A stretch of DNA of 64,000 nt. Source: Aliidiomarina sp. B3213 (GTDB lineage Bacteria; Pseudomonadota; Gammaproteobacteria; Enterobacterales; Alteromonadaceae). Made by a program: the position numbers and the translations under genes. Position 1 is the first letter of the stretch, and every line of letters starts with the position of its first letter. The DNA lies in assembly GCF_003290085.1 (NCBI RefSeq), contig NZ_QMKJ01000002.1, positions 372,001 through 436,000 on the forward strand. The letters run 5' to 3'. Under the pieces are notes generated by a model. The model had not been told where the DNA came from, did no database searches, and saw only the letters and a program-made list of their open reading frames with translations. Of this stretch, positions 55,653 to 64,000 are shown one piece after another.

Positions 55653-56993
55653 ATGAAAAAGTACTTCGCTTGGTTTTCTATTGCTGTGCTTAGTTTTGCA
55701 GCGCTAAGCTTGCCTGCAACAGCACAAATTCCATTTTTCCGTTCTAATGAAACACCGACGCTAGCACCTATGCTAGAGGACGTAACCCCCGCTGTAGTGA
55801 ACATTTCAGTGGAAGGTCGTCGCGTTACACGTCAGCGAATTCCAGAGGCATTCCGCTACTTCTTCGGACAACGTGGTCCACAAGAGCAAGTTCGCGAAGA
55901 GCCCTTCCAAGGTTTAGGTTCGGGCGTAATTATTGACGCAGACGAAGGCTACGTTGTGACCAACAACCATGTCGTCGACGGTGCAACCGAAATTGTCGTA
56001 ACACTTAAAGACGGCCGTACCTTCGAAGCTACGGTACTGGGTACAGACCCTGACTCTGATATCGCGTTACTTCAATTAGCAGACCCAGAAGACTTAACTG
56101 AAATTGAAATCGGTGACTCCGACGAGCTACGCGTGGGCGACTTTGCGGTAGCTATCGGAAACCCATTCGGACTCGGTCAAACCGTTACTTCAGGCATAAT
56201 TTCAGCACTCGGCCGCTCGGGTATTGGTAACGACCAGCTACAGAACTTCATTCAAACCGACGCTGCTATTAACCGTGGTAACTCAGGTGGTGCATTGGTC
56301 GACCTAGAAGGCAACCTCATTGGCATCAACACGGCCATTCTTGGTGCTGCGGGTAATATTGGTATCGGTTTCGCTATTCCTTCCAACATGATGAAGAACC
56401 TCGTGGACCAAATTGTAGAATTTGGCGAAGTACGACGCGGTGTACTTGGTGTACGCGGTAGAAACCTGAACCAAGAACTTGCAGAAGCGCTCGACATCAA
56501 CATTTCACGTGGCGCTTGGGTAAGCGAAGTGGTTGAAGGTGGTGCTGCAGATGAAGCAGGTATACAAGCCGGAGATGTCATCGTCAGTATGAACGATGCG
56601 CCAATTCAGTCATTTGGAGAGCTTGCCGCTAAAATCGGTAGTGCCGGCGCAGGAACAGAAGTTGAGCTGGGTATTTTACGTGACGGCGAAACACTGTCTA
56701 TCGATGTAGAGTTGCAACAAGGCTCAGCAGCGCCAGTTACTCAACTATCACACCCAGCACTTCAGGGTGCGACCTTTTCTGAAGAAGGTCGTGGCATTGA
56801 AGTACGCGAAGTTACACCGAACTCACCGGCTGAACGCATCGGTTTAACCACGGGTGACATTATTGCAGCCGTGAATCGTCAGCCAGTAAATACCATGAGT
56901 GCCCTACAAGAAGGTATAGACAACAGCAAAGGCGTTACCGCGCTTACTATAATTCGCGGCAACAGCCAGCTTTACCTACTACTCCCCAACTAA
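55653..56993 (+). CDS. degQ: Periplasmic serine protease/chaperone DegQ (HtrA family)
   Basis: Trypsin-like protease that degrades misfolded envelope proteins. The protein has 446 residues. Signal peptide cleaved near ATA-QIPFF (about residue 24). Catalytic triad His106 (TNNHVVDG), Asp136 (DPDSDIALLQL) and Ser211 (GNSGGALVD). Two PDZ domains (about 250-340 and 355-445), as in DegQ/DegP. AGGAG lies 10 bases before the ATG. It is followed by a repeat with terminator features, then degS. Confidence 0.94.
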   Translation: MKKYFAWFSIAVLSFAALSLPATAQIPFFRSNETPTLAPMLEDVTPAVVNISVEGRRVTRQRIPEAFRYFFGQRGPQEQVREEPFQGLGSGVIIDADEGYVVTNNHVVDGATEIVVTLKDGRTFEATVLGTDPDSDIALLQLADPEDLTEIEIGDSDELRVGDFAVAIGNPFGLGQTVTSGIISALGRSGIGNDQLQNFIQTDAAINRGNSGGALVDLEGNLIGINTAILGAAGNIGIGFAIPSNMMKNLVDQIVEFGEVRRGVLGVRGRNLNQELAEALDINISRGAWVSEVVEGGAADEAGIQAGDVIVSMNDAPIQSFGELAAKIGSAGAGTEVELGILRDGETLSIDVELQQGSAAPVTQLSHPALQGATFSEEGRGIEVREVTPNSPAERIGLTTGDIIAAVNRQPVNTMSALQEGIDNSKGVTALTIIRGNSQLYLLLPN

Positions 56994-57000
56994 CCCCAAA

Positions 57001-57053
57001 TGGGGTCAGAGCACTTTGGGGTCAGAGCAAAAAGTGCTCTGACCCCATTTTTT
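57001..57053 (+). repeat. Direct/inverted 'ggggtcagagca' repeat acting as terminator of degQ
   Basis: Unit 1 (57001-57015) and unit 2 (57017-57029) are direct copies of TGGGGTCAGAGCA. The third copy (57033-57047) is inverted. Unit 2 pairs with it over 13 bases with a 5-base loop, or unit 1 pairs over 15 bases. Six T follow the inverted arm (57048-57053), giving a strong terminator structure 8 bases after the degQ stop. The sequence resembles REP-type elements seen between genes in many proteobacteria. Confidence 0.8.
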
Positions 57054-57121
57054 ATTCACGACTACCGACACGATGGAATCGGTGCTAACATTCCGAACAT
57101 AAGTTTCTAACCGACACGAAC

Positions 57122-58201
57122 ATGCCTTTGAATCGCAAATCACCATTGACTCAATACATTATAAAACCGGCTTTGCTGGGCTTTATTGTTGCCGCTCTGG
57201 TGTTGCTCATTTTGCCTATTTTGCAAAACAGCGATTCAGAACCACAGCGCGTAGCACCAAGCGCATTAATGTCTTATGCGGAAGCGGTCGAAGTTGCTGC
57301 GCCAGCGGTAGTGAATATTTATACCGAAAGAGCATATGCCGATCGGCGCGCACCAGGAAGAACCACATCTTCTGTGCGCTTGGGCTCTGGCGTTATCATG
57401 GATGCACGAGGCTATATTCTTACCGCACTTCACGTAGTTGCATCGGTCGACCATATCCATGTTGCTCTTCAAGACGGACGCTTTTTGTCTGCCGATCTCG
57501 TAGGAATTGATCAATTTACAGACCTAGCCGTGCTTCGCATAGACGCAGACAATCTACCGGTTATTCCGAGAAATAGTGAATATCGTCCACGCGTTGGCGA
57601 CGTGGTTCTAGCCATCGGTAACCCATTTAATATTGGACAAGCGGTGACTCAAGGTATTATCTCAGCGGCAGGTTCAGTGAATATTCCTGTAGCTGGGAGA
57701 AGTCCGGAACAAAGTGGATATGCAGAGTTTATTCAAATGGACGCTGCCATTAGTGACGGCAATTCAGGCGGTGCGCTGGTCAACAGCCGCGGTGAATTAG
57801 TAGGTATTAACAGTGCTCGTTTTATGGCAGAGCAAGGCGCAACAGGCATTCACTTCTCAGTTGAGGCACGCCAAGCTGAAGAAATTATGAATCAAATTAT
57901 CGGTGAAGGCGTAGTCACCCGAGGATATCTGGGCATAGACGCAGGCCAAGACATTACCGGACTTAACCAAAGTGGAATTACTGTCGACGGCGTTACGCCG
58001 AATAGCCCTGCGGAAATCGGCGGGCTAAGACAAGGTGACGTGATTACGCATATTGATGAAGTGATGATTCACAGTGTTAACCAGGCGCTGGACATTGTTG
58101 CCCAAACACGCCCGGGTACGACCTTACAAATAGACTTCATTCGAAATGAAGAAGAAATGCAAACCGAAGTGACGATTCAACGCCTAGACACGCGCGGCTA
58201 A
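57122..58201 (+). CDS. degS: Site-1 envelope-stress protease DegS
   Basis: Inner-membrane serine protease that senses exposed outer-membrane-protein C-termini through its PDZ domain and cuts the anti-sigma factor RseA. The protein has 359 residues (E. coli has 355). N-terminal membrane helix (about 18-34), triad His104 (TALHVVAS), Asp134 (FTDLAVLRI) and Ser215 (GNSGGALVN), and one PDZ domain (about 260-355). One PDZ plus an uncleaved anchor separates it from DegQ. The ribosome site is weak. Its stop abuts the murA stop on the other strand. Confidence 0.95.
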   Translation: MPLNRKSPLTQYIIKPALLGFIVAALVLLILPILQNSDSEPQRVAPSALMSYAEAVEVAAPAVVNIYTERAYADRRAPGRTTSSVRLGSGVIMDARGYILTALHVVASVDHIHVALQDGRFLSADLVGIDQFTDLAVLRIDADNLPVIPRNSEYRPRVGDVVLAIGNPFNIGQAVTQGIISAAGSVNIPVAGRSPEQSGYAEFIQMDAAISDGNSGGALVNSRGELVGINSARFMAEQGATGIHFSVEARQAEEIMNQIIGEGVVTRGYLGIDAGQDITGLNQSGITVDGVTPNSPAEIGGLRQGDVITHIDEVMIHSVNQALDIVAQTRPGTTLQIDFIRNEEEMQTEVTIQRLDTRG

Positions 58202-59476
<1,275 letters not shown>

Positions 59477-59728
59477 CTAGAGGTATAGGCCTTTGTCACG
59501 TTTCCACGTGTCGGGCGTCATCGCTTTAATGGTTAATGCGTGAATACTGCCATCAGCAATCTTATCGTTCAATGGCCCGTAAATCATTTGCTGTTGTTTT
59601 ACACGACTTAGTTCAGCAAATTTGTCACTTACCGCGATAACTTGATAATGCGAACCGTCACTCTTCACATGAACTTCGTCTAGCTCCAATGCTTCAAGTA
59701 AAATTTTCTCGATGTCCTGTGTTTCCAT
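59477..59728 (-). CDS. ibaG: BolA-family protein IbaG
   Basis: Small cytosolic BolA-like protein of 83 residues (E. coli IbaG has 84-89), a partner of monothiol glutaredoxins in iron-sulfur handling and linked to acid stress. Core: VKSDGSHYQVIAVSDKFAELSRVKQQQMIY, given as landmark, with the conserved His in IHALTIKAMTP. It lies between mlaB and murA. Confidence 0.93.
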   Translation of the reverse strand: METQDIEKILLEALELDEVHVKSDGSHYQVIAVSDKFAELSRVKQQQMIYGPLNDKIADGSIHALTIKAMTPDTWKRDKGLYL

Positions 59729-59758
59729 TTTTATACCTTTCTTCGCGTCTATGTGCGC

Positions 59759-60058
59759 TTAGTCATTCAGCCCGAGCAATTCAGTTACACCGCTCATTTC
59801 AGCGAATGCCTTAAGTTGCTCGTTCGCCCCCTGCAACGTCAGCTCTTGCTTATTTTGCTCCAGCTCAGACTTAAGCTGAATAAGCATGGCGAGCCCCGCA
59901 GAGTCTACGCTGTCTATATTTTCTAGATCGGCGGTAAACGTTTTGTCTGTTGTCATCCACGTTTTCCGCTCGCGCCATACCTTAGGTACGGTATTACGAT
60001 TCAGAGTACCCTGAAACTTAACGCCAGCCGACAACGAATGAACCTGTAACTCACTCAT
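59759..60058 (-). CDS. mlaB: MlaB, STAS-domain subunit of the Mla lipid transporter
   Basis: Cytosolic STAS protein of 99 residues that binds and stabilises the ATPase MlaF. The STAS phosphosite-like loop is DSAGLAMLIQLKSE. Its ATG overlaps the mlaD stop by one base (TAATG), so nothing lies between them. In E. coli mlaC occupies this position. Confidence 0.9.
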   Translation of the reverse strand: MSELQVHSLSAGVKFQGTLNRNTVPKVWRERKTWMTTDKTFTADLENIDSVDSAGLAMLIQLKSELEQNKQELTLQGANEQLKAFAEMSGVTELLGLND

Positions 60059-60528
60059 TAGCCTTCTTCACCTTGACTGAATAGGAACTGGCCGATCAGG
60101 TTTTCCAATACAATGGCCGAGTTCGTGTTCGGAACTTCATCACCATCTTCAAGCATCATCACAAAGTCGTCGATGAAACCTGGCTCTAAACCTACATATT
60201 GCTCGCCTAACAAACCAGAAGTCAGAATAGACGCAGTACTGGTTTCAGGAAATGCGTCGTACTGAGTGCTTATTTGCATCTCTACGATAGGCTCGTAATA
60301 TTCACCCGTTAATTGAATGCTCGACACTCGTCCTACTACAACACCGCCAACCTTAACTGGCGAGCGCACTTTTAAGCCACCAATATTGTCGAACTTAGCC
60401 ACTAGCGTGTAAGTTTCACCTCGGGTCGCGTCGGAGTTATTTGCAACTTGCAGTGCTAAAAACACCAATGCTGCAATTGCCGCTGCAACGAAAACACCTA
60501 CTAATAATTCCATTGTGCGTGTGGTCAT
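60058..60528 (-). CDS. mlaD: MlaD, MCE-domain subunit of the Mla lipid transporter
   Basis: Inner-membrane-anchored MCE protein that forms the hexameric periplasmic ring on MlaFE. The protein has 156 residues: one membrane helix (about 7-27), the MCE domain (FDNIGGLKVRSPVKVGGVVVGRV to about 120) and the conserved helix ENLIGQFLF. E. coli MlaD has 183 residues; the approximately 30-residue flexible tail is missing here. It starts 41 bases after mlaE. Confidence 0.95.
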   Translation of the reverse strand: MTTRTMELLVGVFVAAAIAALVFLALQVANNSDATRGETYTLVAKFDNIGGLKVRSPVKVGGVVVGRVSSIQLTGEYYEPIVEMQISTQYDAFPETSTASILTSGLLGEQYVGLEPGFIDDFVMMLEDGDEVPNTNSAIVLENLIGQFLFSQGEEG

Positions 60529-60569
60529 ATTTCACCTAATCTCAATTTTCTAATTCGTTACAAAATGCA

Positions 60570-61346
60570 TTAACTAAACATAATTGCAGTTAATACAAAG
60601 TCTAATCCAAGCACGGCTAGCGAACTGTACACTACCGTTTGTGTGGTTGCGGCACTAATACCCGGCGACGTAGGCTCTGCGGTATAACCCTTGTACAAGG
60701 CAATCCATGTCACCACGAGCGCAAAAACCAAGCTTTTGATAAAGCCATTCAAAATATCTTGGCCCCATTCTACGTTAGCTTGCATTACCGACCAGAAAGC
60801 ACCGTCGTCGACACCTAGCCACTGCACGCCCACTATAAATCCGCCATAGATACCTATTGCGCTGAACATTAAAGCCAGTAACGGCATACTTATAAAGCCA
60901 GCCCAAAAACGCGGAGCTACCACACGACGTAATGGGTCAACTGCCATCATTTCCAAACTCGACAACTGTTCTGTCGCTTTCATTAACCCAATTTCCGCCG
61001 TTAAAGCAGAGCCTGCTCGACCTGCGAAAAGCAATGCTGTAACCACAGGGCCTAACTCACGCAGTAACGACAACGAAACCATAGGACCTAGAGCTTGTTC
61101 CGCACCGAAGTCCACCAAAATGGTGTAGCCCTGCAAACCGAGCACCATGCCTATAAACAATCCTGAAATTAGAATAATAAGCATCGACTGCACACCCACC
61201 ACATAAAGTTGGCGAATGAGCAGTGGGAACATTTTCAGCGGTTGCGGTTTACCCACAATAGATTGAAACAGCATGATAGAAGCAGAACCAACGCCTGCTA
61301 ATACCGACAGAGTATTTCTGCCAAGTTTCACCAATGCATTAATCAT
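60570..61346 (-). CDS. mlaE: MlaE, permease subunit of the Mla lipid transporter
   Basis: Integral inner-membrane permease (258 residues; E. coli has 260) of the MlaFEDB ABC system for phospholipids that maintains outer-membrane asymmetry. Five to six hydrophobic segments; conserved [26 protein letters not shown] (landmark) and [19 protein letters not shown]. Overlaps mlaF by 4 bases. Confidence 0.96.
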   Translation of the reverse strand: MINALVKLGRNTLSVLAGVGSASIMLFQSIVGKPQPLKMFPLLIRQLYVVGVQSMLIILISGLFIGMVLGLQGYTILVDFGAEQALGPMVSLSLLRELGPVVTALLFAGRAGSALTAEIGLMKATEQLSSLEMMAVDPLRRVVAPRFWAGFISMPLLALMFSAIGIYGGFIVGVQWLGVDDGAFWSVMQANVEWGQDILNGFIKSLVFALVVTWIALYKGYTAEPTSPGISAATTQTVVYSSLAVLGLDFVLTAIMFS

Positions 61347-62143
61347 TGCGCACCTCCCAACAAGTCTTCATGGTAAGGGTTCGACTTGTAGTGGAAAGGT
61401 ACAGGACCGTCGGCAGCGCCTGTTAAAAACTGCTGCACAAGTTCCGAGTCATGGTTTCTTAATTCTTCCGGTGAACCCTCTGCAATAACCTGCTTGTTGG
61501 CAAAAATCACCAAGTGATCAGCTATCGACATAACTTCATGAATATCGTGCGAAACCACAATACTGGTTAAGCCTAGCGTTTCATTTAAAGACTTAATCAG
61601 CTTCACCAGCATTCCCATAGAAATTGGATCTTGTCCGGCAAAGGGTTCGTCGTACATGATCAGTTCCGGATCCAGCGCAATTGACCGCGCTAACGCCGCT
61701 CTTCGTGCCATACCACCAGACAATTCAGACGGATACAAATGCCCTGCACCGCGCAGGCCTACCGACTGAAGTTTCATTTTTACGATCGTGCGAATAATGT
61801 TGTCGCTTAACTGCGTGTGCTCACGCAATGGGAAAGCCACATTTTCGAATACGGTAAGGTCTGAAAATAACGCGCCGCTTTGAAACAGCATGCTCATTCT
61901 TTTGCGGGCTTCGTATAGGTCTGAACGACCTAACTGCGCAACATTTTGTCCTGCAAACTCTACTTCGCCTGCGTGCGCTTTTAGCTGACCACCGATAAGC
62001 CTGAGCAGTGTCGTTTTACCACAGCCGCTTGGACCCATAACGCCGGTCACTTTACCTCGAGGGATGCGTAAAGACACACCTTCATATATCGGAGTTTCGC
62101 CCCGACTGAAGAACACGTCTTTAACTTCTACAAGATTCTCCAC
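61343..62143 (-). CDS. mlaF: MlaF, ATPase subunit of the Mla lipid transporter
   Basis: ABC ATPase of 266 residues (E. coli has 269) driving lipid transfer. Walker [10 protein letters not shown] (about 36-44), signature [13 protein letters not shown], Walker [12 protein letters not shown]-loop VVSHD. The start is GTG at 62143, with AGAGG 5 bases upstream. First gene of mlaFEDB-ibaG-murA, behind a visible sigma-70 promoter. Confidence 0.96.
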   Translation of the reverse strand: MENLVEVKDVFFSRGETPIYEGVSLRIPRGKVTGVMGPSGCGKTTLLRLIGGQLKAHAGEVEFAGQNVAQLGRSDLYEARKRMSMLFQSGALFSDLTVFENVAFPLREHTQLSDNIIRTIVKMKLQSVGLRGAGHLYPSELSGGMARRAALARSIALDPELIMYDEPFAGQDPISMGMLVKLIKSLNETLGLTSIVVSHDIHEVMSIADHLVIFANKQVIAEGSPEELRNHDSELVQQFLTGAADGPVPFHYKSNPYHEDLLGGAQ

Positions 62144-62175
62144 AATGCCTCTACTGTCCTTTTTAAAGAGCGCAA

Positions 62176-62205
62176 AGTATAGCGAACAATACCCTGCGGT
62201 GTCAT
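62176..62205 (-). promoter_or_regulatory. Sigma-70 promoter of the mla operon
   Basis: On the minus strand ATGACA (62200-62205), 18-base spacer, TATACT (62176-62181). The start point would be about 25 bases before mlaF. Confidence 0.75.
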
Positions 62206-62257
62206 TGCGTATCCAGTAATAAAATGTTGCGCAACGACAAGTTTGAATAACGGTCGA

Positions 62258-62839
62258 TTAAGACTCCGGCGTAATTAACTTCAACAAATATCGAGTCAGC
62301 GCCTCGTCGTTATCTTCTTCGCCATGGTTCATACCAAATTGGCGTGCCAAACGGTGTCCTATAACAGCGTACCAAGCAACGCGTGCCTGAATAGGACCTA
62401 CGCCACACTGGTCAAGTAATCTAAACAGCTCTTGTTGGCGCGGCTGCACAATCTCTGTAAGTTCGGGGTTACTTGCTACTGCCGCCAAAATAGCACTGTC
62501 GACACCAAGCTTACCACGTTTGTTGTGCGCTAATTCCGCGCGAATCATGGCATTAATTTCAGCATCAACTCCTGTTGCTTCACCTTGAATTTCAGCTTTA
62601 AGCTTCATTCTTTGCTCAACATAGCGCTCTAGCATGGCACTGATTAAAGCGTCTTTACTTTCGAAGTGGTAAAGCAACCCACCTTTACTGATACCCGTGA
62701 TTTCAGTAAGTGCGTCGAACGTAAGGTGTGCGGCACCTTTTGAATGCACAAGCTCTTCTGCGCTTTCTAAAATCATGTCGCGTTTACTAGGTCGACCGCC
62801 TCTGGCTCTTACGGGCTTAATAATCGTGTCTTGCTGCAT
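62258..62839 (-). CDS. TetR-family transcriptional regulator
   Basis: Repressor-type regulator of 193 residues. N-terminal TetR helix-turn-helix (about 18-65): RDMILESAEELVHSKGAAHLTFDALTEI region (landmark), then TGISKGGLLYHFESKDALI. The C-terminal half is a helical ligand domain of unknown specificity. It lies upstream of mlaF in the same direction and divergent from kdsD, and a partial palindrome in its own leader may be its operator. I do not recognise the subfamily. Regulation of mla or kds genes is possible but unproven. Confidence 0.88.
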   Translation of the reverse strand: MQQDTIIKPVRARGGRPSKRDMILESAEELVHSKGAAHLTFDALTEITGISKGGLLYHFESKDALISAMLERYVEQRMKLKAEIQGEATGVDAEINAMIRAELAHNKRGKLGVDSAILAAVASNPELTEIVQPRQQELFRLLDQCGVGPIQARVAWYAVIGHRLARQFGMNHGEEDNDEALTRYLLKLITPES

Positions 62840-62863
62840 ATTACAAATCCTTAAACTTGTGTT

Positions 62864-62879
62864 TACCGTCTGGTTGGTA
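62864..62879. promoter_or_regulatory. Candidate operator of the TetR regulator
   Basis: Imperfect 16-base palindrome TACCGTCTGGTTGGTA, 25 bases before the TetR gene start and between the divergent TetR and kdsD genes. The outer TACC/GGTA arms match fully and 10 of 16 positions are symmetric. Confidence 0.4.
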
Positions 62880-62939
62880 TAGTAATAGTAACTTGGCTAA
62901 AAGTAAAGGATATAGGTCTGCAATCCTGCTCCGCAGTGA

Positions 62940-62945
62940 TATACT
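62940..62945 (+). promoter_or_regulatory. -10 element of kdsD
   Basis: TATACT with a weak -35 candidate TCTGCA 17 bases upstream (62917-62922). The leader to kdsD would be about 45 bases. Confidence 0.4.
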
Positions 62946-62996
62946 CAGGGCTCAAAATTAGCCGAACAAGTAAGTGGAACTTTCTTAGGAAACGAT

Positions 62997-63968
62997 ATGG
63001 CGAATACTGATTACCTTTCTCAAGCGCGAAACGTACTCGATATCGAACGTGCGGCCATCGACGAGTTATACGGAAGCTTAGACGAAAAGTTCACCGCAGC
63101 ATGCGAACTGATGATGCACTGCCAAGGGCGTGTTGTCGTAACGGGCATGGGTAAGTCAGGTCATATCGGCGGCAAAATAGCCGCTACTTTAGCGAGTACA
63201 GGAACCCCAGCATTTTTCGTGCACCCAGGCGAAGCAAGCCACGGCGACCTCGGCATGATCACCAAGCAAGACGTGGTGCTCGCTATCTCAAACTCCGGCG
63301 AAACCGGCGAGTTAGTCAGTATCATACCGGTCTTGAAGCGCTTGAATGTACCCATGATAGCCATGACCGGTCGACCAGACTCGACACTGGCTACACTAGC
63401 AGACGTGCACATTAAAGTTGCGGTAAAAGAAGAGGCATGTCCGTTGGGTTTAGCACCTACGGCAAGCACCACAGCAACCTTGGTTATGGGCGACGCCCTA
63501 GCCGTAAGCTTGTTGCGTGCTCGCGGCTTTACTGCCGACGACTTCGCCCTGTCTCATCCGGGCGGAAGTTTAGGCAAACGATTGTTACTTCACGTCAACG
63601 ACCTTATGCATGCAGGCGAGCGTGTTCCTGTGGTGCCAGAAACAGCCATCATTTCCGAGGCTTTATTGGAAATGTCTAGAAAGGGCCTAGGCATGACCAC
63701 AGTGGTCGACGCAAACCAGAAACTATCCGGATTGTTTACCGACGGCGATTTGCGTCGTATTTTGGACCAGCGCGTAGACGTGCATAAAACCTCTATTAAA
63801 GAAGTGATGACTCAAGGCTGCGTCACCGTGAAGCAAAACTTACTAGCTGCTGAAGCATTGCAGCTTATGGAGTCGCGGAAAATTAATGGTCTTATTGTAG
63901 TTGACGAAGAACATCGTCCAGTGGGCGCATTTAATATGCAAGACATGCTACAAGCAGGAGTAATTTAA
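62997..63968 (+). CDS. kdsD: D-arabinose-5-phosphate isomerase
   Basis: Converts ribulose-5-phosphate to arabinose-5-phosphate for Kdo, the inner-core sugar of lipopolysaccharide. The protein has 323 residues (E. coli has 328). SIS domain (about 35-175) with GMGKSGHIGGKIAATLASTGTP and SNSGETGEL, then two CBS domains (about 205-320). AGGA lies 6 bases before the ATG. Its stop overlaps the start of the next gene (TAATG), as in the kdsD-kdsC order. Confidence 0.96.
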   Translation: MANTDYLSQARNVLDIERAAIDELYGSLDEKFTAACELMMHCQGRVVVTGMGKSGHIGGKIAATLASTGTPAFFVHPGEASHGDLGMITKQDVVLAISNSGETGELVSIIPVLKRLNVPMIAMTGRPDSTLATLADVHIKVAVKEEACPLGLAPTASTTATLVMGDALAVSLLRARGFTADDFALSHPGGSLGKRLLLHVNDLMHAGERVPVVPETAIISEALLEMSRKGLGMTTVVDANQKLSGLFTDGDLRRILDQRVDVHKTSIKEVMTQGCVTVKQNLLAAEALQLMESRKINGLIVVDEEHRPVGAFNMQDMLQAGVI

Positions 63969-64000
63969 TGATTAGTACTTGGTATGGCGAAATTACCGAA
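63968..64000 (+). CDS. kdsC: Start of probable Kdo-8-phosphate phosphatase (kdsC), partial
   Basis: Eleven codons (MISTWYGEITE) are visible before the window ends. The ATG overlaps the kdsD stop by one base. Position after kdsD and weak likeness to the E. coli KdsC N-terminus (TCYGPVSA) support the call; the catalytic part is not visible. Confidence 0.5.
   Translation, partial: MISTWYGEITE

Overview
The window is a contiguous block of gammaproteobacterial core chromosome. Order and content fit a marine Alteromonadales genome, most like Idiomarinaceae. This placement is inferred from three things: the chained pdhR-aceEF-lpd, ampDE, nadC, pilin, dcw, mla and kds modules; the presence of DciA (which E. 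coli lacks); and moderate GC content. I could not test it by a database search. I see no prophage, insertion sequence, CRISPR array, tRNA or rRNA gene.

Layout. (1) 1-5.1 kb, minus strand: an M13 metallopeptidase lipoprotein cut by the window edge, ribA, and a membrane GGDEF-EAL protein. (2) 5.2-12 kb, minus: the pyruvate dehydrogenase operon pdhR-aceE-aceF-lpd, with a PdhR-type operator and a terminator. (3) 12-13.5 kb, minus: ampE and ampD. (4) 13.5-19.5 kb, plus: a retropepsin-like protease, nadC, a small type IV pilus set (pilin, short PilB/HofB-like ATPase, PilC/HofC-like protein, prepilin peptidase), coaE and yacG. (5) 19.4-24 kb: mutT, secA and an M23 peptidase on minus; dciA on plus. 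(6) 24-41.8 kb, minus: lpxC and the complete dcw cluster (mraZ, rsmH, ftsL, ftsI, murE, murF, mraY, murD, ftsW, murG, murC, ddlB, ftsQ, ftsA, ftsZ), most genes touching or overlapping. (7) 42-44.6 kb: a CHASE-GGDEF-EAL gene on plus, meeting the RNase P RNA gene (minus) tail to tail. (8) 44.6-48.8 kb: rsmI, divergent from lpoA-yraN-diaA-dolP. (9) 48.8-54.9 kb, minus: zapE, rplM-rpsI, petABC, sspA-sspB. (10) 55-58.2 kb, plus: zapG, degQ, degS. (11) 58.2-62.8 kb, minus: murA, ibaG, mlaB, mlaD, mlaE, mlaF and a TetR regulator. (12) 63-64 kb, plus: kdsD and the first codons of a probable kdsC.

The dominant theme is the cell envelope and division: peptidoglycan precursors and recycling (Mur, Ddl, MraY, AmpD), the divisome (FtsLIWQAZ, ZapE, ZapG), outer-membrane synthesis and quality control (LpxC, Kds, Mla, LpoA, DolP, DegQ/DegS), and protein export (SecA). 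Central energy metabolism (pyruvate dehydrogenase, cytochrome bc1) and ribosomal proteins L13/S9 make up most of the rest.

No clearly new multi-gene system is visible. Points that deserve a second look: a second MraZ-box-like array facing the CHASE-GGDEF-EAL gene; an mla operon with no mlaC; a pilin with Ala instead of Gly at the cleavage site, next to an ATPase lacking the usual N-terminal domain; a 'ggggtcagagca' direct/inverted repeat after degQ; rnpB overlapping a protein gene; and unusually tight tail-to-tail gene junctions. No stretch over 300 bases lacks a gene. The longest gap, 41756-42019, holds the mraZ promoter and operator elements.
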